Source: Arenibaculum pallidiluteum
GTDB taxonomy: Bacteria > Pseudomonadota > Alphaproteobacteria > Azospirillales > Azospirillaceae
Direction of reading: 5' to 3'
DNA: 64,000 nucleotides
Assembly: GCF_017355985.1 (NCBI RefSeq)
Contig: NZ_JAFIQU010000004.1
Coordinates: 248,001-312,000, forward strand
Below, in pieces: positions 1 to 11,660 of the stretch. Within the stretch, counting starts at the first letter, position 1. Every line of letters starts with the position of its first letter. Made by a program: the position numbers and the translations under genes. The notes below the pieces were generated by a model. It was not told the origin of the DNA. It ran no database searches and saw nothing but the letters and a program-made list of their open reading frames with translations.

Positions 1-1
1 G

Positions 2-1123
2 ACGATCCGCATCAAGGATCCCTGGCTCTTCTGGAAAGCGCCGCTGAATCCTTCCGTCGCCCTGGCCGAAGCCTACATGGACGGACGGCTCGACGTGGAG
101 AAGGGGACGCTCCGCGACACGATCGAGGTCTTCACGCGCAACTACGAACATCTCGAGCGGCACTGGCTCGCAAGGTTCGGCGCGCGCCTGGTCGGCCACG
201 GCAAGAAGCTCGCACAGTACAATCCGCGGCATCGCGCACGGCGCAACGTCGCCCACCACTACGACCTCTCGGAAGCGCTCTACCGCCTCTTCCTCGATGC
301 GGACATGCAGTATTCCTGCGCCTATTTCGCGCGTCCCGACATGACGCTCGACGAGGCCCAGGAGGCGAAGAAGCGGCACATCGCAGCGAAGCTCCTGCTC
401 GACCGGCCCGACCTGTCGGTGCTCGACATCGGGTCGGGCTGGGGCGGGCTCGGCCTGCATCTGGCCGAGCAGGTAGGCTGCGACGTGACGGGCGTGACGC
501 TGAGCAAGGAGCAGCACCGCGTCAGCACCCAGCGGGCGCGCGAGCATGGCCTCGACGGCCGGGTGCGCTTCGCGCTTCAGGACTACAGGGATATCGACCG
601 CCGGTTCGACCGCGTGGTTTCCGTCGGCATGTTCGAGCATGTCGGCAAACGGCACTACGGTGAGTTCTTCACGAAGCTGCGCGACCTGCTCGACGACGAC
701 GGGGTCGCGGTGATCCACTCCGTCGGCCGCTTCGACGAGCCGAGCCCGATCAATCCCTTTATCCGGAAGTACATCTTCCCAGGGGCCGACGTTCCCTCCC
801 TGTCCGAGGTGCTGCCGGCCATCGAACGCGCCAGACTGCTGGTCACGGACATCGAGGTGCTGCGCCTTCACTACGCCGAGACGCTCCGCCACTGGCACGA
901 GCGCTTCCTGGCCAACCGCGACCGGATCCGCTCTCTCTACGACGAGCGGTTCTGCCGGATGTGGGAGCTCTACCTGCTGTCCTGCGAGTACGGGTTCCGG
1001 CACATGGGCCTGATGATCTTCCAGATCCAGATCGCCAAGCGGCAGCACGCCCTGCCGCTCACCCGCGACTACATGTTCGAGGCGGAGCGCGCAATCCGGA
1101 TACCGGCGCGGGCGGCAGAGTAG
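2..1123 (+). CDS. cfa: cyclopropane-fatty-acyl-phospholipid synthase (5' partial)
   Basis: SAM-dependent enzyme that adds a methylene bridge to the double bond of unsaturated acyl chains in membrane phospholipids. The frame is open from base 2 (reads TIRIKDPWLFWKAPLNPS), so the gene begins before the window; the first ATG at 77 is internal. Family marks are the NVAHHYDLS segment, QYSCAYF, the SAM-binding loop VLDIGSGWGGL, the EHVGKRHY segment and a C-terminal LRHWHERF...LYLLSCEYGFR region. About 373 residues are visible, most of the usual ~400. The missing part is the N-terminal substrate-recruiting region. It is followed after 71 bp by an unrelated aldehyde dehydrogenase. I am sure of the family; the exact lipid substrate is inferred. 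Confidence 0.93.
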   Translation, partial: TIRIKDPWLFWKAPLNPSVALAEAYMDGRLDVEKGTLRDTIEVFTRNYEHLERHWLARFGARLVGHGKKLAQYNPRHRARRNVAHHYDLSEALYRLFLDADMQYSCAYFARPDMTLDEAQEAKKRHIAAKLLLDRPDLSVLDIGSGWGGLGLHLAEQVGCDVTGVTLSKEQHRVSTQRAREHGLDGRVRFALQDYRDIDRRFDRVVSVGMFEHVGKRHYGEFFTKLRDLLDDDGVAVIHSVGRFDEPSPINPFIRKYIFPGADVPSLSEVLPAIERARLLVTDIEVLRLHYAETLRHWHERFLANRDRIRSLYDERFCRMWELYLLSCEYGFRHMGLMIFQIQIAKRQHALPLTRDYMFEAERAIRIPARAAE

Positions 1124-1194
1124 CGCGCCCAGGCGGTTGACCCTTCCCCCGGCGTGCCCGCACAGTGGCGGCAAAACGCCGGGGAAGGACCGCC

Positions 1195-2628
1195 ATGACC
1201 GAACACGGGCTGCTGATCGGCGGCGAGTGGGAACACGCCGCCGAAACCATTCCGACCATCGATCCCAGCGACGGCACCGTGATCGCACGCCTCGCGCGCG
1301 GCACCGCCGCGGATGTCGACAGGGCCGTCACGGCCGCCGAAGCCGCGCTATCGGGCGCCTGGGGCGCCCTGCCCGCCTTCGAGCGCGGCCGGATCCTCAC
1401 CCGAATCGGTGCCCTGATCCTGGAGCACCAGGACGCGCTGACGCGGATCGAGGCGGCGGATGTCGGCAAGCCCCTCCGCCAGGCGCGCGCCGACGTGATC
1501 GCCTGCGCCCGCTACTTCGAGTTCTATGGCGGCGCCGCCGACAAGGTGATGGGCGATACGATCCCGTTCCTAGACGGCTACACCGTCCTGACGCTGCGCG
1601 AGCCGCATGGCGTCACGGGGCACATCATCCCGTGGAACTACCCGCTGCAGATCCTCGGTCGCAGCGTCGCCGCGGCGTTGGCCATGGGAAATGCCTGCGT
1701 CCTGAAGCCGGCCGAGGACGCCTCGCTCTCGGCGCTGATGGTCGCGCGCCTGGCCATCGAGGCCGGCCTTCCGCCAGGCGCGCTGAACGTCGTCACCGGC
1801 CTCGGCGAGGAGGCAGGCGCCGCCCTGGCGCGGCATCCCGGGGTCAACCATCTGTCGTTCACGGGATCGGTGGAGGTCGGGCGCCTGATCCAGGCGGCGG
1901 CGGCCCTCAACACCATTCCCGTTACCCTCGAGCTCGGCGGCAAGTCGCCCCAACTCGTCTTCGCCGATGCCGACCTCGATGCCGCCCTGCCCTTCGTGGT
2001 CAACGCGGTGATCCAGAACGCGGGGCAGACCTGCTCGGCAGGCAGCCGCCTCCTGGTCGAGGATGCCATCTACGATACCTTCCTGGCCCGCGTCGCCGAA
2101 CGGTTCCGCGCGCTGCGGGCCGGGCCCGCGAGCCGCGACCTCGATCTGGGGCCGGTGGTCAATGCCGGGCAGCGCGAGCGGGTCGAGCGCTTCCTGGCTC
2201 TGGCCCGCAAGGACGGCCTTCCGATCCTCGCCGAAGGAACGATCGAGGCGGACGTGCCCTCGGAAGGCCATTACGTCCGGCCGACGCTCATCGGCGACGT
2301 GCCGCCCGACCACCCCCTGGCGCAGGAGGAAGTCTTCGGGCCGGTCCTCTCGGCGATCAGGGTGCGCGACGAGGAGCATGCGCTGGAGGTCGCGAACGGC
2401 ACCCCCTACGGGCTCGTCGCGGGAATCTGGACGCGCGACGGTGGCCGGCAGTTCCGCCTTGCACGTCGCCTGAAGGCAGGCCAGGTCTTCATCAACAACT
2501 ATGGCGCCGCCGGCGGCGTCGAGCTGCCCTTCGGCGGCGTGAAGGCCAGCGGCCACGGCCGCGAGAAGGGCTTCGAGGCGCTGCTGGGCTTCTCCACCAC
2601 GAAGACCGTGGCGCTCCGCCACGGCTGA
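1195..2628 (+). CDS. NAD(P)-dependent aldehyde dehydrogenase
   Basis: 477-residue class I-like aldehyde dehydrogenase that oxidises an aldehyde to the carboxylate. The general base Glu246 lies in LELGGKSPQ and the catalytic Cys280 in NAGQTCSAGSR; the PWNYPL cofactor segment and the C-terminal NNYGAAGGVELPFGG motif are also present. I start at 1195 because GGGGAAGGA sits just upstream; an in-frame ATG at 1165 lacks such a site. A short-chain dehydrogenase follows after 25 bp, so the two are probably cotranscribed and may handle alcohol/aldehyde steps of one catabolic route. The sequence does not identify the substrate; betaine-aldehyde or aminoaldehyde dehydrogenases are close-looking relatives. 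Confidence 0.92.
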   Translation: MTEHGLLIGGEWEHAAETIPTIDPSDGTVIARLARGTAADVDRAVTAAEAALSGAWGALPAFERGRILTRIGALILEHQDALTRIEAADVGKPLRQARADVIACARYFEFYGGAADKVMGDTIPFLDGYTVLTLREPHGVTGHIIPWNYPLQILGRSVAAALAMGNACVLKPAEDASLSALMVARLAIEAGLPPGALNVVTGLGEEAGAALARHPGVNHLSFTGSVEVGRLIQAAAALNTIPVTLELGGKSPQLVFADADLDAALPFVVNAVIQNAGQTCSAGSRLLVEDAIYDTFLARVAERFRALRAGPASRDLDLGPVVNAGQRERVERFLALARKDGLPILAEGTIEADVPSEGHYVRPTLIGDVPPDHPLAQEEVFGPVLSAIRVRDEEHALEVANGTPYGLVAGIWTRDGGRQFRLARRLKAGQVFINNYGAAGGVELPFGGVKASGHGREKGFEALLGFSTTKTVALRHG

Positions 2629-2653
2629 ACGAAGCGAATATCGGGAGGATAGC

Positions 2654-3400
2654 ATGAGGCTCAAGGACAAGGTCGCGATCGTCACCGGCGCCGGTTCCGG
2701 CTTCGGCGAGGGGATAGCGCGCCGCTTCGTGGCGGAGGGTGCGCGGGTCGTGGTCGCCGACATCAACGAGGATTCTGGCCGCCGCGTGGCGGCCGATCTC
2801 GGCGACGCCGCCCACTTCGTGCGCGCCGATGTCAGCCTCGACGCCGACGTCGCGGGCATGGTCGATGCGGCCGAGCGCGCTTTCGGCGGCTTGGACATCC
2901 TGGTGAACAACGCAGGCTACACGCACAGGAACGGCCCGATGCTGGATGTGCCGGAGGAGGTCTTCGACCGCGTCTTCGCCGTGAACGTGAAGTCGATCTA
3001 TCTCGGCGCCCGGCACGCGGTGCCGCGGTTCCGCGCCCGCGGCGGCGGCGTGATCTGCAACGTCGCCTCGACGGCGGGCGTGCGTCCCCGGCCGGGGCTT
3101 ACCTGGTACAACGGCTCGAAGGGCGCAGCCATCGTGCTGACCAAGTCCATGGCGGTCGAGCTGGCGCCCGAGAAGATCCGGGTGGTGGCGCTGAATCCGG
3201 TCGCCGGCGAGACCGGGATGCTGCACCTGTTCATGGGCGAGGACACGCCCGAGAAGCGCCGCCAGTTCCAGAGCACCATCCCGCTCGGCCGGCTCTCGCG
3301 CCCGCAGGACATCGCCAATGCCGCGCTCTTCCTGTGCTCGGATGAGGCGGAATTCCTGACGGGCGTCTGCCTCGAGGTGGACGGTGGCCGCTGCATCTGA
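2654..3400 (+). CDS. SDR-family NAD(P)-dependent oxidoreductase
   Basis: 248-residue classical short-chain dehydrogenase. The Rossmann glycine motif TGAGSGFG is at residues 11-18, NNAG at 85-88, and the catalytic Ser139, Tyr152 and Lys156 lie in NVASTAG and WYNGSKG. Asp36 at the end of strand 2 (VVADINED) favours NAD over NADP by family rule. The start has GGGAGGAT upstream. It follows an aldehyde dehydrogenase by 25 bp, which suggests a short two-gene operon that oxidises an alcohol or hydroxy acid; the substrate cannot be read from the sequence. Confidence 0.92.
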   Translation: MRLKDKVAIVTGAGSGFGEGIARRFVAEGARVVVADINEDSGRRVAADLGDAAHFVRADVSLDADVAGMVDAAERAFGGLDILVNNAGYTHRNGPMLDVPEEVFDRVFAVNVKSIYLGARHAVPRFRARGGGVICNVASTAGVRPRPGLTWYNGSKGAAIVLTKSMAVELAPEKIRVVALNPVAGETGMLHLFMGEDTPEKRRQFQSTIPLGRLSRPQDIANAALFLCSDEAEFLTGVCLEVDGGRCI

Positions 3401-3749
3401 GCCGCATCCGGCCTGCAACCATGAGGACGTGGTGCACGCCGGGACGCGGGCTGCAGGACAGTGCCCGGAATCGTGGCCACCGCCGCGGCATCCCGCCGCA
3501 GCCCGAGGGATCGGGGTATCTCGCGCCGGATCACCCTCGTTCGCGCGGCATCTGGCACCGCCTGAATGGAAAAAAGGTATAGGTCCGGGGCGGTAAGACT
3601 GAAGACACGCATCGGGTGTGACGACGCTCACGGCGACGCCTGTTGGGGGCGGCTAGAACCACCGCTGAGGCAACCGGACCAATCCCGGTCCGGTCTTCCC
3701 ATCGGCGGCCACAGCCTTCCACACGGGCCGCCACAGGAACCGCAGCAAA
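3401..3749. other. intergenic region upstream of ndvB, no gene seen
   Basis: 349 bp without a convincing gene; the short frames here look like chance GC-rich openings. An AT-rich patch at about 3568-3585 (GGAAAAAAGGTATAGGT) stands out against the GC background and could hold a promoter for ndvB, but I see no clean -35/-10 pair. No strong hairpin follows the SDR gene. Confidence 0.4.
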
Positions 3750-6422
3750 ATGTCGAAGCCGACGACCGCCCGGGCCCTTGCCCTCGCCGCCGTACTGGCC
3801 GCCGCGACCGCCGTCCATGGCGCATTCTGGACGGCCCGCAACCAGCCGGTCGCGATCGACGCAGAGCCCGGCCGCCTGCAATCTCTCTCCTACAGCCCCT
3901 CGGGCCGGGACTTCGATCCCGAGGAGGAGAAGTTCGTCGACCGCGCGCACATCCAGCGCGACCTTTCCGCCATCGCCTCCGTCGCTGACGGAATCCGGAC
4001 CTACACCGTCCAGGAAGGGATGGACGCCATGCCGCGCCTCGCGGCGCGTGCCGGCCTGAAGGTCAGCCTCGGTGTCTGGGTCGACGGCGAGACCAAGCGC
4101 ACCGAGAACGAGGTCGCGACGGCGATCCGCCTCGCCCGCACCGTGCCCGGCATCGTGCGCGTCGTGGTCGGCAACGAGACGCTGCTGCGCGGCGAGATGA
4201 CCGATGCGCAGCTTGCGCGCCTCGTCGAGCGCGTGCGCCGCGAGGTGCCCCCCCACATCAAGGTCGGCACGGCCGACACTTGGCACGCCATGCTGAACGC
4301 GCCGCGCACGGTCGCGGCCTCCGACTTCGTCGGCATCCACACCCTGCCTTTCTGGGAAGGCCGGGGCTCGGACAACGCGCTTGGCTACGCCATCGACAAG
4401 ATCGAGCGGGTCCGCGCCCGCTATCCCGGCAAGGCGATCTGGGTCGGCGAGGTGGGCTGGCCCTCAGCCGGCGAGAACTACTTCGGCGCCTTCCCCTCGC
4501 AGGAGATGCAGGCGCGGATCATCCGCGAGTTCGCGGCCTACGCGAACGCCAACGGCGTCGCCTACAACGTGATCGAGGCCTTCGACCAGCCCTGGAAGGT
4601 CGCGCTTGAAGGCGGCGTGGGCACGGCCTGGGGCATGATGGATGCCGACCGCCAGCCCAAGTTCCCGCTGGCCGGCATGGTCGAGGCGACGCCGCTGGAG
4701 AAGCGGGCGGGCCTGCTCGCCGTGATTGGCGGCCTGGTGCTGTCGGCCGTGGCGGTCGCGGGCCGGCTGCGCCGCGGCCGCGCCACGCTCGCCCAGACCC
4801 TGGTCTCGACCACGACCCTGCACCTGATCGGCGCCTCCGCCGCGCTGGCCGCGATCCAGGCCGGCACCGAGTACGTGACCCTCGGCTCGATCGTGATGTG
4901 GACCGGCGGCGCCCTGATGGGAACGCTGCTGGCGATCCTCGCCTTCGCCGATATCGACGAGGCCGCGCTGACGCTGCTCGGCCGGCCGGCCCGGCGCCTG
5001 CTGCCGAACGGCGTCTCGCCGGCCCCGGAGATCCGCCGCCCGAAGGTCTCCGTGCACATTGCCGCGCGGAACGAGAACCCTGCGATGATGAAGCAGACGC
5101 TCGACGCGCTGGCGGCCCTGAACTACCCGGACTGGGAGGCGGTCGTCGCGATCAACAACACCGCCGACAAGTCGCTGGTGACGCCCGTCCAAGCCCATTG
5201 CGAGGAGCTGAACGCCCGCCTCGGCCAGCGTCGCTTCGTCTTCGCCGACTTCACCTGCACCGGCTTCAAGGCGGGCGCGCTGAACCAGGCGCTGCGCCTG
5301 ACGGCTCCCGACGCCGAGGTGGTGGCGGTGCTGGATGCCGACTACGCGGTGCACCCGGACTGGCTGGACCGCTTGGCGCCCGTCTTCGCCGCAGACCCGC
5401 GCGTCGGCATCGTCCAGGCCCCGCAGGAGCACCGCGACGGCGCCGAATCGACGCCCAAGCGCCTGATGTCGGCCGAGTACCGCGCCTTCTTCGACAGCGG
5501 CATGATCGAGCGCAACGAGGACGACGCGCTGATCTGCCACGGCACCATGATCATGGTCCGCCGCGCCGCCCTGGAGCAGGCCGGCGGCTGGAGCGAGTGG
5601 TGCATCGTCGAGGACACCGAGCTCGGCCTGAAGCTGCTCGAATCCGGCTGGTCGATCCACTACACCAACGAACGCCTGGGCGCGGGCTGCGCGCCGGACA
5701 GCTACAAGGACTTCCGCCAGCAGCGCCATCGCTGGGCCTACGGCTCGGTCCAGATCATGAAGGCGCACGCCAAGCGGATGCTGCCCGGCGTGCCCGGCCT
5801 GAACCCCGCCCAGAAGCTGCAGTTCGCCGCGGGCTGGGCGCGGTGGTGGGCCGACGCGATCGGCCTCGTGGCGGCCTTCATGGCGATAGTCTGGACCTTC
5901 GCCGCGACCATCCTGCCGCTGCACCTGCCGCCGGTCGAGGTGACCGCCGTGGCGCTCGCCGCGATCATCCTGCGCGCCGCGTCGAGCATGGCGCTGACTC
6001 GCTGGGCCTCGGGCCATGGCTGGCGCGACACGCTGGGCACCGCGCTGATCGGCATGAGCCTGAGCATGACCGTCGGCCGTGCGATCCTGAAGGGCCTCTT
6101 CACGAAGCACGAGCCCTTCAAGGTCACCGCCAAGGGCAACGGCAAGAAGAAGGCGGCCGGCCGCTTTGCCGGTGGCCCGGAGCTGGCCCTGACGGTGGTG
6201 CTGGTGGTGGCCGCCGCGACCGCGCAGCTCATCAACAAGACCGAGACGCTCGAGCTCGAGCTGTGGTCGGCGCTGCTGATGCTGATGGCGCTTCCGAACG
6301 CCCTGGCCGCCTTCTTCGCCGCCGGCGACCTGTTCCCCGAAGGCCTGCGCCTCGGCGCGCTGGCACGCCGCCTGCGCCCGGTCCGGCGTCCCGCCGCGGA
6401 GCCGGTGGCCGAGCGGGCCTGA
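3750..6422 (+). CDS. ndvB: NdvB-type beta-glucan synthase (GH17-GT2 fusion)
   Basis: 890-residue inner-membrane protein with two catalytic halves. After an N-terminal hydrophobic segment (residues 7-25) comes a GH17-like domain with the two glutamates of that family, Glu143 in VVGNETLLRG and Glu234 in WVGEVGWPSAG. Two or three membrane helices follow (about 320-400). Then a processive family-2 glycosyltransferase starts at about 430 with DAD at 529-531, EDTE at 621-624 and QQRHRW at 657-662. More helices close the protein. This order matches NdvB of Pseudomonas aeruginosa and Bradyrhizobium, which make cyclic beta-1,3(-1,6)-glucans, the GH17 part acting in cyclisation or branching. Expected roles are periplasmic glucan, osmoadaptation and host or biofilm interaction. 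It stands alone, with a terminator after it. The gene name is by architecture; linkage is inferred. Confidence 0.85.
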   Translation: MSKPTTARALALAAVLAAATAVHGAFWTARNQPVAIDAEPGRLQSLSYSPSGRDFDPEEEKFVDRAHIQRDLSAIASVADGIRTYTVQEGMDAMPRLAARAGLKVSLGVWVDGETKRTENEVATAIRLARTVPGIVRVVVGNETLLRGEMTDAQLARLVERVRREVPPHIKVGTADTWHAMLNAPRTVAASDFVGIHTLPFWEGRGSDNALGYAIDKIERVRARYPGKAIWVGEVGWPSAGENYFGAFPSQEMQARIIREFAAYANANGVAYNVIEAFDQPWKVALEGGVGTAWGMMDADRQPKFPLAGMVEATPLEKRAGLLAVIGGLVLSAVAVAGRLRRGRATLAQTLVSTTTLHLIGASAALAAIQAGTEYVTLGSIVMWTGGALMGTLLAILAFADIDEAALTLLGRPARRLLPNGVSPAPEIRRPKVSVHIAARNENPAMMKQTLDALAALNYPDWEAVVAINNTADKSLVTPVQAHCEELNARLGQRRFVFADFTCTGFKAGALNQALRLTAPDAEVVAVLDADYAVHPDWLDRLAPVFAADPRVGIVQAPQEHRDGAESTPKRLMSAEYRAFFDSGMIERNEDDALICHGTMIMVRRAALEQAGGWSEWCIVEDTELGLKLLESGWSIHYTNERLGAGCAPDSYKDFRQQRHRWAYGSVQIMKAHAKRMLPGVPGLNPAQKLQFAAGWARWWADAIGLVAAFMAIVWTFAATILPLHLPPVEVTAVALAAIILRAASSMALTRWASGHGWRDTLGTALIGMSLSMTVGRAILKGLFTKHEPFKVTAKGNGKKKAAGRFAGGPELALTVVLVVAAATAQLINKTETLELELWSALLMLMALPNALAAFFAAGDLFPEGLRLGALARRLRPVRRPAAEPVAERA

Positions 6423-6459
6423 GGGATCCGGGGAAACCATCGAGCGCATTCGACCTGAA

Positions 6460-6487
6460 AGGGGCGGGCCGACAACGGCCCGCCCCT
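6460..6487. terminator. convergent terminator between ndvB and lrp-like gene
   Basis: Perfect 11-bp stem AGGGGCGGGCC / GGCCCGCCCCT with a 6-nt loop (GACAAC), followed on the + strand by CATCTTTT. It lies between ndvB and the oppositely oriented Lrp gene, so it may serve both; the T run is on the ndvB side. Confidence 0.8.
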
Positions 6488-6506
6488 CATCTTTTGCGCG
6501 TCCGCC

Positions 6507-6986
6507 CTACCGGACCTCGGCCTGGCCGAGCGGCAGGACCGTCGTCTGCTTGACGGTCTCCAGCACGATGTTGGAGCGCACGCTGCGTACCCCCGGGATG
6601 GGCATGACCGCGTGCATCAGGAACTCGGAGAAGGCCTTCAGGTCGCGCGCCACGATGCGCAGGACGTAGTCGGCCTCGCCCGTCACCGAGAAGCATTCGA
6701 GCACCTCGGGAAGGCGCGCGACCGCCTGGGCGAAGGCCTGCGCCGGGCTTTCGCCGTGGCGCTCCAGCGAGACGCTGGTGAAGGCGAGCACGCCCAGCCC
6801 GATCAGGTCCGGGTCGAGCTGGGCGCGGTATTGCGCGATGACGCCCTCTTCCTCCAGGCGGCGCAGGCGCCGGTGGACCTGCGAGGCCGAGAGATGGACC
6901 CGCTCGGACAGGGCGACGTTCGACAGGCGCGCCTCCTCCTGCAGGGCGGACAGCAGGCGGATGTCGTAGGAGTCGAGCTGGACCAT
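6507..6986 (-). CDS. Lrp/AsnC family transcriptional regulator
   Basis: 159 residues: an N-terminal winged HTH ([24 protein letters not shown] split over residues ~20-45) and a C-terminal RAM/AsnC ligand-binding domain ([16 protein letters not shown] region). It is divergent from the 4-hydroxyphenylpyruvate dioxygenase gene with a 160-bp shared intergenic region that contains a perfect palindrome at 7004-7020. In many Proteobacteria an Lrp-type regulator next to hpd controls it in response to aromatic amino acids, so local control of tyrosine breakdown and autoregulation is the best inference. The length is normal for the family. Confidence 0.92.
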   Translation of the reverse strand: MVQLDSYDIRLLSALQEEARLSNVALSERVHLSASQVHRRLRRLEEEGVIAQYRAQLDPDLIGLGVLAFTSVSLERHGESPAQAFAQAVARLPEVLECFSVTGEADYVLRIVARDLKAFSEFLMHAVMPIPGVRSVRSNIVLETVKQTTVLPLGQAEVR

Positions 6987-7003
6987 AGTGCATGCATGCT
7001 CCG

Positions 7004-7020
7004 TGCGCCAAATTGGCGCA
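7004..7020. promoter_or_regulatory. probable Lrp-type operator in the lrp/hpd divergent promoter
   Basis: Perfect inverted repeat TGCGCCAA-A-TTGGCGCA, 17 bp, 18 bp upstream of the Lrp-like start and 127 bp upstream of hpd. Lrp/AsnC proteins bind short dyads of 13-17 bp with AT-rich centres, which fits. A second 10-bp palindrome GCATGCATGC at 6990-6999 adjoins it. Assignment to this regulator is inference from position. Confidence 0.6.
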
Positions 7021-7146
7021 GGGCGACATTACCGTGCGTCCGATGCCGCTGCCAGCGCACCGGTCGCCAGGACCGTGCAGCCTTCCGGCGCTAGAATCGT
7101 TTCAATGACAAACCATTCCGGCGATGGCCGGCACGGGGGAACGATC

Positions 7147-8232
<1,086 letters not shown>

Positions 8233-8331
8233 CGCCGGGAAGCTGCGCGGGCGGCCCGGCGCCGCCCGCGATCTCCGTCCGGCTCGGCTGTTCAACCCCG
8301 CAAGCGAAGGCGGGGACAGAAAGGGGGATTC

Positions 8332-9321
8332 GTGAGGCTGGCATCGCTGAAGGAAGGCGGGCGCGACGGGACGCTCGTGGTGGTGAGCTACGACCTGCGG
8401 AAGGCCATCAGGGTTCCCGAGATCGCCCCGACGCTCCAGGCGGCGCTCGACCGCTGGCAGCACTGCCACGCGCCGCTGAAGGACGCCTTCCACGCGCTGA
8501 ACCAGGGCGCCATCGACGACGTCGCCTTCCCCTTCGACCCCAGGGCCTGCGCGGCGCCCCTGCCCCGCGCATTCCAATGGGCGGACGGCTCGGCCTACGT
8601 CAATCACGTGGAGCTCGTGCGCAAGGCGCGCGGCGCCAAGATGCCGCCGGAGTTCTGGACGGACCCGCTGATGTACCAGGGCGGGTCCGACAGGTTCCTG
8701 GGCCCCTGCGATCCCATCGAGCTCGCGGACGAGTCTTGGGGCTGCGATCTCGAGGCGGAAGTTGCCGTGATCACAGACGACGTCCCCATGGGCGTGACAC
8801 CCGAGGAGGCGCGCCGCCACATCAGACTGGTGATGCTGGTCAACGACGTCTCGCTGCGCAACCTCATACCGGCCGAGCTCGCCAAGGGCTTCGGCTTCTT
8901 CCAGAGCAAGCCGGCCACCGCCTTTTCGCCGGTCTGCTCGGACCCCGACGGGCTGGGCGACGTCTGGGACGGCGGCAAGATCCGACTGCCGCTTAGGAGC
9001 TGGATCAACGGCGAGCTCTTTGGAGAGCCCAACGCCGGCGCCGACATGACCTTCGATTTTCCGACGCTGATCGCCCATGCCGCCCGCACGCGGCACCTGG
9101 GCGCAGGCACGATCATCGGGTCGGGGACGGTCTCGAACCTGGACCGCAGCAAGGGCTCGGCCTGCATCGCGGAGAAGCGCATGCTGGAAACCATCGCCGA
9201 AGGCAGGCCGCGGACGCCGTTCCTGCGGCACGGCGACCGGGTCCGGATCCAGATGATCGACAACCACGGCAACGATCTGTTCGGGGCCATCGACCAGGAG
9301 GTCGTGCCCTACCCGCGCTGA
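8332..9321 (+). CDS. fumarylacetoacetate hydrolase family protein
   Basis: 329 residues beginning with GTG, preceded by AAGGGGGAT. The protein carries the FAH fold signatures: EAEVAVITDDVPMGV (metal-binding acidic segment), FAKGFGFFQSKPATAFSP-type loop around residues 185-205, and a C-terminal GTIIGSGTVSN with RHGDRVRIQM. The close resemblance to bacterial-type fumarylacetoacetases and the place after hpd suggest it performs the last step of tyrosine breakdown (to fumarate and acetoacetate). Related members are fumarylpyruvate or acylpyruvate hydrolases, so the substrate is inferred from context. It is 10 bp before pcm. Confidence 0.85.
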   Translation: MRLASLKEGGRDGTLVVVSYDLRKAIRVPEIAPTLQAALDRWQHCHAPLKDAFHALNQGAIDDVAFPFDPRACAAPLPRAFQWADGSAYVNHVELVRKARGAKMPPEFWTDPLMYQGGSDRFLGPCDPIELADESWGCDLEAEVAVITDDVPMGVTPEEARRHIRLVMLVNDVSLRNLIPAELAKGFGFFQSKPATAFSPVCSDPDGLGDVWDGGKIRLPLRSWINGELFGEPNAGADMTFDFPTLIAHAARTRHLGAGTIIGSGTVSNLDRSKGSACIAEKRMLETIAEGRPRTPFLRHGDRVRIQMIDNHGNDLFGAIDQEVVPYPR

Positions 9322-9331
9322 GGAGGGGCCC

Positions 9332-11552
<2,221 letters not shown>

Positions 11553-11596
11553 AATGCGCGCGGCGGCGCCGCGCCCGGGAATCCCAGGAAATGCAA

Positions 11597-11630
11597 AGGG
11601 CGGGGCCGCAAGGCCCCGCCCTCTTCCTTT
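11597..11630 (+). terminator. rho-independent terminator of hydA
   Basis: Perfect 11-bp stem AGGGCGGGGCC / GGCCCCGCCCT with a GCAA tetraloop (11608-11611), followed by CTTCCTTT. It sits between the convergent hydA and substrate-binding protein genes and may act in both directions. Confidence 0.8.
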
Positions 11631-11660
11631 GCCCGGATCCCTCCTGGCGAACCGCCGGCC

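Noticed and set aside
3534..3560. TGGCAC near 3551 as a sigma-54 promoter for ndvB
   Set aside because: There is no TTGC at the required distance, so the -12 element is missing.
4464..6449. 661-residue minus-strand frame opposite ndvB
   Set aside because: His/Arg/Gly-rich antisense shadow; ndvB has all catalytic motifs on the plus strand.
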